Assembly (NCBI GenBank): GCA_019649035.1
Contig: BMAT01001458.1
Coordinates: forward strand, 78,562-100,189
Direction: 5' to 3'
DNA: 21,628 nt
DNA from: Elysia marginata
Taxonomy: Eukaryota; Mollusca; Gastropoda; Plakobranchidae
The notes below the pieces were generated by a model. The model was not told the origin of the DNA. It searched no databases and saw only the letters and a list, made by a program, of their open reading frames with translations. Of the stretch, positions 1 through 8,914 are shown piece after piece (positions within the stretch are counted from its first letter, which is position 1; every line of letters begins with the position of its first letter). Made by a program: the position numbers and the translations under genes.

Positions 1-136
1 CTACTACTACTACTATTACTACTACTACTATGTACTACTACTAAAACTTCTATTTTATACTACTACTACTACTGCTATATACAACTACTACTGCTACTAC
101 TACTACTACTATTACTAGTACTACTACATGTACTGT

Positions 137-181
<45 letters not shown>

Positions 182-384
182 TATACTACTATATACTAAT
201 ACTACTATATATATACTACTTTATACTACTACTGCTATTACTGCTACTACTATTTTATACTACGACTACTACTATTATACTACTACTACTACTACTATTA
301 CTACTACTGCTACTACTATTACTACTACTACTATTACTACTACTACTATTATTACTACTACTACTACTGCTATTACTACTACTA

Positions 385-418
<34 letters not shown>

Positions 419-430
419 TTACTACTACTT
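1..430. repeat. Degenerate CTA/TAC trinucleotide microsatellite
   Basis: The first 430 bases are almost entirely CTA (TAC/ACT) repeats with interruptions by ATA, CTG, ATT and short TATATA runs. The array starts before the window. The same trinucleotide, on the opposite strand, makes up the intron array at 8655-8938. No coding content is inferred. Confidence 0.95.
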
Positions 431-986
431 GCGCGATGTGTCCATTGTGATCATCGTGGGTTTCTTGTGAACTCGAATAAGAATAAACTACAATAAGCTC
501 CTTGTCATGGTAGACTACGATTATTCTGCTCCTACTCTTGGTTAACTTGTGTCAAAAAACCCATGCCATGGTAAATGGTATGGTATTTTAATTTCTATAT
601 TCGCTTAGACCTAAATAATCTATTATTGAATTAAACTCTATAGCCGTTCCATTTTGAAACGTCATCCTCGAGAAACTGAGATACACTGCTTACTGACTCA
701 AATTTATTTTAAATTCTAAATGCAAAAGTCATTATGACATTCTTTTCAGATTTTTTATGTCCACCTTAGTATCGATGGTAAATGGCTATAAACTGGTGTG
801 CAAGTCAGGGTGATAGTTGCGTTTGATGCGATTTGAATTTTCCCGTTCAATTTAACAAGTATATGGTTTTGATCTAAATTTTAGCAGCAACATCAACCTT
901 GGTAAAACATCAAGTTCTTCCGCCTTCTTTCGCGCAGATTACGCACTCCTTTGTGTGACACGATAGGATGAATTTATAACAGAGCA
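431..986. other. Unannotated AT-rich spacer
   Basis: Lies between the CTA array and the inverted LTR fragment. I found no convincing ORF, splice-bounded exon or recognisable repeat on either strand. Confidence 0.5.
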
Positions 987-1093
987 TGTAGTGTATGGGA
1001 GATAACTGGAAGAATGAGATTGACAGAATGAAAGGAGAGTGTCACTCCTTGTGTAGGTGACTTCTTTTTGTTATGTTCTCCTGTTCCTGTTCA
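987..1093 (+). repeat. Partial LTR, inverted relative to the gag remnant
   Basis: Beginning TGTAGTGTATGGGAGATAAC, this stretch is the reverse complement of the outer part of the LTR at 1956-2166 and matches it at most positions through a GTTCTCCTG...TTCCTGTTC block. A run of about 12 bases in the right LTR (a TATG repeat) is missing here. Similarity stops near 1093, just before protease-coding sequence on the minus strand. It therefore represents only the first half of an LTR. It points the wrong way for a normal 3' LTR of the neighbouring gag, which would require a direct repeat. Confidence 0.8.
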
Positions 1094-1099
1094 TAACAG

Positions 1100-1200
1100 A
1101 GAGGGAAGCCCCAGAGTCCACCTGAAACTTAATATTAACACCATTTATTCGAAGGTCCTTGTGGATCGGCTCCGATGAAGAAAACATCGTAAATAGGGCA
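1100..1200 (-). pseudogene. Retroelement aspartic protease N-terminal fragment
   Basis: Minus-strand sequence just downstream of the gag stop contains an aspartic protease active-site motif, V-D-S-G-A-S, with the catalytic Asp codon at 1116-1118. It is preceded by a short hydrophobic and basic stretch typical of the N-terminal strand of retropepsins. The fragment ends within about 10 codons of the active site, where inverted LTR sequence begins. The flap, the second half of the protease, reverse transcriptase, RNase H and integrase are all absent. It sits in a different frame from the zinc-knuckle block, after a stop codon. This is a remnant and cannot make an enzyme. Confidence 0.7.
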
Positions 1201-1229
1201 AATGATTCCTTTTAATTGTCTATGTCTTG

Positions 1230-1938
1230 CTATTCAAGGGCATGTGCTTCATAGGGCTGAGAACCAGATTTAGAATTGGTTGACTCCGAAGACCGACATA
1301 CCTTGGCTATGTGACCAATCTTTTGGCACTTGAAACATTTGCTTTCTTTAAACTTACAGCCTGAGTGAACATGTGGTCCTCCACAGCGATAACATTGTTT
1401 CTGACTTGTCCTGTTGAAAGAAGCAGGGCGCTCTTTCAAGACACTGATCTGTTCAGTTCGGAGTGTCAAATCGTTCACAGCCCCAGCGGCTGTTTCCATT
1501 GCTTGTGCACCGCATACTAATCTGTCCCGCAACATCTCTTCTAGCTTATCTCCATACTCACAAAACTCAGTGAAGCGTTTAGCTCAGCAACATAAGCTCT
1601 GATGGATTCTTCTTGTGGCCGCACACGTGTGTTTAATTTAAACCTTTGCATAATCGTCGAAGGTCGTGGGTTGTGATGTTGCTGCAAAACATCGGTTATT
1701 TCCTCCAGAGAGACCTCTCCAGGCTTTCGAGGTGCCACTAGACTGCTCAGCAGTTTGTACGTCTTGGGTCCTACAGAGCCTAACAAAATGGCTTTCTTTT
1801 TTGGCTCTGTAGCAATGTCAATAGCTACAAAGAAGTGTTCCAGTCGTTCGATGTAGGCATTCCAAGTGTCTTCTAGTTCGTTAAACGCGTGCTTACAGAG
1901 CCTATACATGTAATTCCTGCCATAGTGCAGTTTAACTT
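1230..1938 (-). pseudogene. Ty3/Gypsy-type gag remnant, frameshifted
   Basis: Two overlapping open blocks on the minus strand together cover a gag polyprotein. The upstream block (1541-1954) has the capsid-like signature of metazoan Gypsy gags: W-x-A-Y-I-E-R-L near its start, then AILLGSVG, a TYKLLSSLVAP segment and an R-P-x-E-S-I-x-A-Y-V-A-E-L tail. The downstream block (1230-1535) starts MLRDRLVCG and carries two zinc knuckles: C-x2-C-x3-H-x4-C, then CFKCQKIGHIAKVC (C-x2-C-x4-H-x4-C). The two blocks are in different frames, with the shift near 1570. The first ATG after the primer-binding site (1923-1921) is in yet another frame, so expression as one protein is not possible. The arrangement of two knuckles followed by DSGAS resembles the Mag-like Gypsy group. 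The clade call is inference. Confidence 0.82.
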
Positions 1939-1940
1939 GT

Positions 1941-1953
1941 ATCCTCGTCGCCA
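1941..1953 (-). promoter_or_regulatory. Primer-binding site, complementary to tRNA-Ser(GCT) 3' end
   Basis: The minus strand reads TGGCGACGAGGAT directly inside the LTR end. Its complement, ATCCTCGTCGCCA, matches the 3' acceptor sequence plus CCA of metazoan tRNA-Ser(GCT) as I recall it, 13 of 13 bases. Its position one or two bases after the LTR and before gag is what is expected for reverse-transcription priming. Confidence 0.8.
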
Positions 1954-1955
1954 AT

Positions 1956-2166
1956 ATAATGAACTCGAAGATGACAGGAGATTAGGGCATTGTTTATTCC
2001 AAGCGGTTTGACAACAGCAAAACAATGTGAAACACAGGAACAGGAACATACATACATACAGGAGAACCTAACAAAAGGAAGTCACCATAAACTAACCAAC
2101 ACAAGGAGTGACGCTCTCCTTTCATTCTATCAGTCTCATTCTTCCAGTTGTCTCCCATGCACTACA
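1956..2166 (-). repeat. LTR (5' LTR relative to gag), about 210 bp
   Basis: On the minus strand it runs from TGTAGTGCATGGGAG to ...TTCATTATA just before the primer-binding site. An AATAAA polyadenylation signal lies at 1998-1993. The outer 125 bases are repeated in inverted orientation at 987-1093. No clear target-site duplication was found outside the pair, although AACAG occurs on the outer side of both copies. The LTR is short but in the range of compact Gypsy elements. Confidence 0.75.
1993..1998 (-). promoter_or_regulatory. LTR polyadenylation signal AATAAA
   Basis: AATAAA on the minus strand inside the LTR, about 40 bases before the primer-binding site, a normal place for the R-region signal of a compact LTR. 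Confidence 0.55.
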
Positions 2167-2216
2167 CTGTTGATACTTAATTTCGCAACAATAGTAAGAC
2201 CCACCTGCAAGATGTA

Positions 2217-2415
2217 GGTCTAAATCATTAACTTGAGGCTGTTCAAATTGAAGACTCAAGGTATACAGTGTATTTACTTTTAAGAAATTTGTTTCAAAAC
2301 ATGATGATATTGTTTATAAATTTTGATGGAGCAATAAAGAAATGCAAACTTTTCTATTTGATTTTTTTAAATTTGACTTTCTTTGTTTTCTTTTTTTTAA
2401 AGTAAAGTGTTTGTT
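2217..2415. other. AT-rich spacer, no gene seen
   Basis: T-rich, low-complexity stretches such as TTTTTTAAATTTGACTTTC. Nothing recognisable on either strand. Confidence 0.45.
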
Positions 2416-2430
2416 CAGCAAAGTATGAGG

Positions 2431-2465
2431 TTTGGTTTGGTTGTTTGAATTTTTAACGTCCCAGT
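2431..2465 (-). mobile_element. 35-bp severely 5'-truncated SINE with target-site duplication
   Basis: The plus-strand sequence GGTTGTTTGAATTTTTAACGTC matches the 3' tail of the two full SINEs in this window (5917-6215 and 17760-18050). It is flanked by imperfect 15-bp direct repeats, CAGCAAAGTATGAGG (2416-2430) and CAGCAAAGCATGAGA (2466-2480). This is what a retrotransposition event aborted after copying about 35 bases would leave. Confidence 0.65.
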
Positions 2466-2480
2466 CAGCAAAGCATGAGA

Positions 2481-4820
2481 GCGTTGTGCCAGGCTATCTA
2501 ATTTTCTGCTATGTTTAATCTGTAAATATAATAACAAAAAGTCTCTTCATGTCTTTACTTATATACGTTAATAGCCAAATCTATTGTAAAAAATTTTAAT
2601 AGGCCTCTGGCAGTTGCTTTTAAATAAATTCCTGGGCGTCATAAAAGAATTTTTAAGTTTTCGCAATTTTAGTTTTAAAGAATGAAGTTTAAATTTTGAT
2701 CATTTTAAATCAACTCAAAATGGTAATTCTACCCTTTAGCAATATTGTTTTCTTTTTCTGCCTGTATCCCAAAACATTTGACTAAAAATTAAAGACAAGA
2801 CAATATTCAAAACTAAGATCAATCCAGCTATAACGCAGGAAACTTTCACTGTTGTGCGAATATGAATTGTGGTAACAGTACTTACGTAACTTTGTTACTG
2901 TTAGATACTTTCTTACTCTTCTGAACCACCAAGAATATTTCAATTTTTACTTTAGATTAGCCTAAGGTTTGTTTCATTGGCCTTAGAGTGCAATTGCATG
3001 AGTCTGAGTAAAGTAAAAAGCTAATTGAAAGCATCATTAGGAATGAAATGGAGATACGACAAATGTATTCTTTTACGCTGTGTGAAAAAGCCAAGGTTTT
3101 GGAAGAAAAGCAAAATTTCGTTTTCGTCCTGTGTTCAAAGTACTTCCTCAATTTAAAAGATATTTTGCAAACACAACTATAAACACATAAGCAACAACTT
3201 TAAATGGGTCAGCCCGACTTTCAGATGTAACTTTTCTTGAGATAATCACTTAAAACTTTAATGTTGGATTTCTCAAAACCATGTTGGGTGGACATACGAC
3301 AATTGTATTCTGAGGTGACGAATTATTACGAAAATATTGTTTGGCCATTTTGAAAGCGCAATATTTTTGTAACATGATCAGCCTCAATAGGCTAAACAAA
3401 GGCCTTCGACATTAAACAATACTTTAAGAAGCTAAATAGCGATGTTGCAGAAAACAATTTTTTTTAAAGTGGCAAAGCGGTAAACTTGAAAGCAACAAAA
3501 CGCTGAGTTTACGAATCCTACCAATTGCAAGCATTTCTCGGCCACTTTCAATTTAAGTCTCGTAAAATCCATTGCAAATACACAACTTTAAAGATTTCAA
3601 CCTTTTCTGATTGCGCAGAGACTGTCTGCACTGCTTATTTTGCATGTTTAAGTGAGTGATCTGTGCAAATAGACTATCCCAATAGACCCCTCTGAATGTT
3701 ACAGAACGATAGAATTACAATTCTTAGCCTAAGTTATATTTTAGAGGTGCAATGGTATCTACCATAAAAAAACTGATAGCATGTTTAAATTAAATCAAGG
3801 AACGCCCAAATGCCCATTTTATATTAATTATCACTTAAAATTTCATTTTTTCAATCTATTAAAATGGGTTTTGCTTTCTACAAGAACATAAAAGGGAAAA
3901 TGGTAGTTTTCCGGTAATAAAAACGGCACCTCAAAGATACTTTAAAGAATAAGGGAGAATATTATTGTGCTTCCACCAATCGTATTTGTTTCAACATGCA
4001 CCCATTATGGGAACCTCCTTTGTTTTCGTCTTTGTTATCTCGTTCAGTTTCATAATTGCATTTTTATGTGCTAAGACTCCCCGTTTTTTGGTTTAGGGCT
4101 ATACTATTTTACCATTGTTCATTATCTTTTTAACAATGCAAACATTTACAATATATTCGCAAACCTATGGACTATCCTAGTTGTAATGATGCAAAAATTT
4201 TTATGCTTTCTTCATTTTTCTATTGTAAGTCCTTTTTGTTGCTTTTTTGTTACAGTTTATTTATTGTTCACAACCACGTAGGACTATTTCTCCATTTTTT
4301 TACAATATATATTAGCGAAAGACTATGGCTACACTTACATTATTATGCGTTATACATCGGTTCTTAATAAAATGATATTAATTTGTTTTCTTTTAAAAAA
4401 GGATTAGCGTAAAACCAATGAATATTTTTAGTTGACATAATGATTTTTGTATAGTAAAAACTTTTATTTCATGTTAAAATTTTTTTTCAGTGAATTATGT
4501 TTATTCTAAGACAACTGGTGTAATAGCGCCACCGTGAATATTATTATTTTAGTAGATTTTAAGCGCTCCATATGAAAGGGGTGCTACAGTCATTGGTTCG
4601 TTAATAATAAGATCTGAAAGAATATAGCATTTTTATCATTGCGGGGTATGCAACAAGTTAGTGTGGAAAGAAGATTAACAGAGTGGGTTCCCTTGTTGGC
4701 TTGCCTCTACAGTTAGATGAACTGTGCAGCATGACTGTTACTGTAATAATTTTTTTGTAAGTTGAGGGGTTTAGGAGTTAATACGATCTAAATTTTTGGC
4801 CCACGTCATTAGTCCATTAT
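2481..4820. other. Long non-coding AT-rich stretch
   Basis: About 2.3 kb with no open frame longer than about 66 codons. Those present (for example 2957-3151 and 4167-4367) are hydrophobic and low-complexity, as expected from AT-rich DNA. No recognisable transposon, RNA gene or exon was seen on either strand. Confidence 0.5.
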
Positions 4821-4825
4821 TGTAT

Positions 4826-4894
4826 GATTATTACTATTACTGCTGTTATTATTATTATTATCATCGTTGTCGTCATCATTATTATTATCATGAA
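4826..4894. repeat. Degenerate ATT/ATC trinucleotide repeat
   Basis: Runs of ATT with ATC, GTC and CTG variants. The apparent Tyr/His-rich reading frame through it is a by-product of the repeat. Confidence 0.8.
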
Positions 4895-5916
4895 CAAGTT
4901 ATTATTATGTTAATTTTGGTTTACTTGACATTTAACTCCCCCAATTCCTTCCCCTCACACATACTCATAAGAATGCGATTATGGTTTTTGTTCGTTAGGT
5001 CTTTAACTTAACCTTGTTTTACATGCACTGATAACAGTTATAGAGATCTAAGTTTCCTTAATCGGACCTGCTTTTTTGCAAGTTTGTGACTTCCCATTCA
5101 GAATTTTCAAGTTATTATGTCTAATAAATATTTTTACATGAAGTATTCAACTGATCGATATTAAAGATTACACCTTCCTATAAAGACGTCATCTTTTATT
5201 TCAGATGCCCGCGAAAGCATATTTCTCGCAAGATGGATCACTAATCTCCGGACCTGAGATAAGTGAAAGATTCTTTTACTGTAAGGCTGAAAACGTCCTT
5301 CCTCTTCAAAATGGAAGAAAACTTGACACGCGGAGCATATAGGCCCTAAGGTTAAAACGAAGAAAGCATGACATAAATAGCCTAAAAATTTAATAGGGCA
5401 CAAAGTCTAGATCCAGGCCTAACCCAGACTCTCATTTAAGATATCTCCTAGATGTAGCTTTAAATCTAGATTACCTAAAATGATTTTTAAGATTTGAGTC
5501 AAATCTTGGGACACTGAATCTAGATTCCAGATCTTTATCTAAACTAGAATCTGCAGAATTCAAAAAAGGAATTTGGGAAACTGACTTGTCATGTGTGTAA
5601 CACGTGTCCTAAAAATTGGGCTAACTAACTTCATTACGATCCTGTTAAAACCCTGGGAAGATAAATTACGTTTGAGTGTTATGCTATGTCTTGATTAGAC
5701 TTCACAACCGACAAGTTCATAGCATAGCAGTCCTAAACGATGTCATGACTTGGGTAAACTTTTATGAAGTCGCTGGTCACGTAGTCCATTACGGTTCGAG
5801 AAAAATTGTCTTCACAGGTTTGAAGTAATTAGAATATGGCAGTTTTGAAAAAAAAAACCTTGGACATCAATATTTTTCGCATAATTATTGACCTTAACAC
5901 GTATAACATCTGAAGG
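4895..5916. other. Spacer with clusters of CTAGAT
   Basis: No supported gene. An 80-codon minus-strand frame at 5161-5403 shows no recognisable domain or splice context. Between 5405 and 5555 the motif TCTAGAT or CTAGATT recurs about five times at irregular spacing. The motif also recurs at 10150-10165 and 20530-20665. Confidence 0.45.
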
Positions 5917-6215
5917 TTAGGTTGTTTGAATTTTAACGTCTCTTTTCAACTACAAGGCTATATCAGAGACGGCGCTTGGGACAACTGAAAGCGTTCTGCG
6001 ACACTGTGATGTAAGGAGCGCTTGCATACACCACACCCAGTCACATTATCCTGACAACAGGCCGACCAGACTTAACATTAAATCCATAATGCCAGACACT
6101 ATGCGGATCAGCTGCTAATACCAATTTTAAAGTCTTGGTTTGACTCGGCCGGGGATCGAACCAGGCACCTCCCGATCTCTGAGCGAGTGTCTTACCGCTT
6201 GGCCACAGAGCTGGT
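5917..6215 (-). mobile_element. Full-length tRNA-derived SINE, copy 1
   Basis: On the minus strand the element starts with a tRNA-like head. It has an A-box-like TGGCCAAGCGGTAAGACACT and a B-box-like GGTTCGATCCC about 35 bases further on. A non-tRNA body and an A/C-rich tail (CAAACAACC) follow. Similarity to the copy at 17760-18050 is high over the whole length. Flanking direct repeats ATCTGAAGG at 5908-5916 and 6220-6228 mark the insertion. The internal body, with a conserved GCGCTCCTTACATCA block, may be one of the shared SINE central domains known in molluscs. I cannot name which. Confidence 0.85.
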
Positions 6216-6336
6216 AAAAATCTGAAGGGCGACAAGCAGTTTTTGACAACTTCTCGTACGCAAACAACGCACAAACACATAGATACAATGGTTTAAAATA
6301 GCCGATTATATTTTCAATAGAGTGAGAACTCTAGTT

Positions 6337-6342
6337 TTTATT
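6337..6342 (-). promoter_or_regulatory. Candidate polyadenylation signal of the CREP-like gene
   Basis: AATAAA on the minus strand about 300 bases after the TAA stop at 6644-6642, before the SINE at 5917-6215. If used, the 3' UTR spans roughly 6310-6641, which otherwise contains no gene. Confidence 0.4.
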
Positions 6343-6641
6343 TAAGGAAGTTCTAACACAGAGAAAAAATGATGACATGCAAGTAACATCAGGCTCAAAA
6401 TTCCTGCAAAACTACACTTTGGTTAAATCAGAAGAGTTTCAATTTCATTAAATTTCTTTTACGGGAAGAATTTTTTCACAGAACTTCATCTACCTAATAA
6501 GCATGTTAAGGAAAATTTAAAAATCTATTGTATAAATAAAAAAAAACAGAATGTCGAATAACACCTAACTTAAAATCTAAGTGATAGACCTTTTACCGAG
6601 TTGTTGAACAAAATGGCCTCGAAATAAACGACTTTGTTTCG

Positions 6642-7472
6642 TTACTCTCTAGGTATCTCTTTTGTGAGCGCCACTTCACAGATGTACTTGCCGTAAAACC
6701 CACACGGTAAATCATCAAGAGCAAGATTATGTATCGCCATACAGTACTCTATGCCTCTGTAGTTGTCTGGCTTGCCAGAACCCCATCTCAGGTGCGGGGT
6801 TCGCTTATTGCTGTTGTAGTTATACCAGTAATGTTTTCCACGTTTAGTTCCGCCTGTGAAATAAGTCTTGACTCGCGACGGAAAACCCTTGATTCTCTTG
6901 ATTAAGAAATCTGTTTCGTCATTACTGTCAAGCTCTGCGAGGTAACCGCCTATCAGCTTACACATTTGGTTGGCATAGCCTATGTCAAAATGTTCCTTCC
7001 TTTTACTAAAGATATATGTGTGGTTGTTATAAATTTCAAATTCATCAAAATTCCCCTTTAAGGCAATCTGTAAAAGAATCTGAGTAATTGTGAATTCCCC
7101 AGATTTAGTATCACTAAACATTCCTCTTAGATAATCAAGATCTTTTTCAAATGACTTTAAAGTTTTCACTTGGTTAGCCTGTCTTTCTTCAACATACTCC
7201 TCTAATTCATCCATTTTTTGCGTCAAGGATTCAAACTGGGGAACCAAGCTCCTCATACATAGTTTTCTCAGAGTGACGTAGTCGACAAGTTTCGTCTTTT
7301 TCGTTTTGGAATTTCGGGTGGTCGATCCCCCATTGTTCACCTTCTCCCCATTTACTTGGCATTGGTAAATCCGGTTCTCTGGAAGATTTCCGAATATGGT
7401 CAAGTGCGGAACCATCATAGCGTCGCCCAGGGTTCCGTTTATGCTCACGCCGAGGGATTTTAAGTCGGCAGC
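6642..7472 (-). CDS. CREP-like gene exon 3: second half of Ig domain, coiled coil, C-type lectin domain
   Basis: The open frame continues to 7568, but the preferred start is the CCTCAG acceptor at 7474-7473. It restores phase 0 with exon 2 and joins SVKL to AADLKSLG. Lectin landmarks in order are GGYLAELDS (the GGxL segment after the first Cys), WGSGKPDN (the long-loop sugar site), EYCMAI, LDDLPC (the WND-equivalent position) and YGKYICE at the end. Possible N-glycosylation sites are NGT in the Ig half and NHT at the start of the lectin domain. The frame ends at a TAA stop at 6644-6642. No internal stop or frameshift is visible, so the exon looks intact. Confidence 0.88.
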   Translation of the reverse strand, partial: AADLKSLGVSINGTLGDAMMVPHLTIFGNLPENRIYQCQVNGEKVNNGGSTTRNSKTKKTKLVDYVTLRKLCMRSLVPQFESLTQKMDELEEYVEERQANQVKTLKSFEKDLDYLRGMFSDTKSGEFTITQILLQIALKGNFDEFEIYNNHTYIFSKRKEHFDIGYANQMCKLIGGYLAELDSNDETDFLIKRIKGFPSRVKTYFTGGTKRGKHYWYNYNSNKRTPHLRWGSGKPDNYRGIEYCMAIHNLALDDLPCGFYGKYICEVALTKEIPRE

Positions 7473-7584
7473 CTGAGGAGTCTTTAAATCATACAAATAC
7501 GTTGAGTCCCTTAGCCAGTGCGAATGAGTCGGATGTTGGAAATTTATGTTTGTTGAAACACATATCAATAAAAAGATTTATTCC

Positions 7585-7638
<54 letters not shown>

Positions 7639-8654
7639 CCTCCCTCTCTAAATTAAGCAAAGTGCTAATGTCTTCCAACAAACTTTTTCATATCAAATAA
7701 ATTTTTTCTTCAAATTTTGTAAATAAAGAAAAATGCATTTTTCAAACTATCATCGTCTTGTAATATTAAAACTGCGACATCCGACTCATTCACACATTTC
7801 GTTTACCATGTCCTAAACCAAGTGATGTACAGAGCAACACAAGAAAAATACATGCATACTATGAGACAAGACCAAGGATCATGAGTCTGCACTGTAGCAA
7901 TTTGTCACAACAGTCTTAAACAAAGAACAAAATGGGGATTGTATTGTCAAATTGCTGTGAAAGAGTTTTGAGTTTCCACATTTACTTAGTCCATTATATT
8001 TCTAAGAAGCACATTCTAGCTAAGTTTGAGTTTTGTTTTTATAAAAGCTTTTTGAATGGAAAAATAGTACACTAGAAAGATGTCGTATAGTTGTTTTTTT
8101 TTTTGGCTAAAATGTTTGTTGTACTTATCGGTAAAGGTTTTAAGTTCTCATGTCACACGGAGATCATTCCAGTATTTCACCACCTGTGCTTTACGTTAAT
8201 TGCTAACTAAAACACCTTAGAAAACGTAGCAATTTAAATTTAAAAAAAGATTCTGGATCTCCAAACAGAACGCGATGTCCCAAATGAAGAGAGAAGACAA
8301 CATTAACACTACTCTATGCTTGTAAACGGCAATGTGGACTCACCAGCTTTACGGAGTTCTTGTCAACTATGGCCATCGGTATCTGCTGGGAGTTCTGAAT
8401 TTCAATTATCCTCAGGTCAGTGATCTCAGCGATTTCAGCACGATGCATGTTCACACTACATGCCACCTCTTGACCGTGACAGTCGTGTACTGATACGTCC
8501 ACTGTGACCGCTAAGATCATCCAATTAACATAACAAAAAGAGTGTATTTGATTTTGTTTGTAATAATTGAGATCTGTTGTGTACGCATGGTTACTGGAGT
8601 TGTACTTTAAATGGTCAAAAAGGGTGATAACCGAAAAAGATGACCCTAATTAAA

Positions 8655-8724
<70 letters not shown>

Positions 8725-8731
8725 CTAGTAA

Positions 8732-8781
<50 letters not shown>

Positions 8782-8881
8782 ATAGTAGCAGTAGTAGTAA
8801 TACTAGTAGTAGAAGTAGTAGTAATAGCAGCAGTAGTAGTAATACTAGTAGTAGTAATAGTAGTAGTAATGGTAGTACAAA

Positions 8882-8914
<33 letters not shown>

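Noticed and set aside
1414..2217. Plus-strand frames 1414-1602 and 1990-2217
   Set aside because: They are opposite-strand shadows of the gag remnant and the LTR.
4167..4367. 66-codon hydrophobic plus-strand frame
   Set aside because: Low-complexity Phe/Leu/Tyr composition from T-rich DNA, without a supporting context.
5161..5403. 80-codon minus-strand frame starting MCPIKFLGYLCHAFF
   Set aside because: No recognisable domain, no splice signals in suitable places, and a length expected by chance.
5678..5732. Inverted repeat ATGCTATG/CATAGCAT
   Set aside because: The arms are only 8 bases, with a spacer of more than 30. This is common by chance in AT-rich DNA, and there are no duplications around it.
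6041..6280. 79-codon minus-strand frame
   Set aside because: It is a translation of the SINE, including its tRNA-like head.
7473..7568. ATG at 7568 as the start of the lectin gene
   Set aside because: It would give a protein without a signal peptide and with half an Ig domain. The CCTCAG acceptor at 7474-7473 joins in phase to an upstream exon that supplies the missing half.
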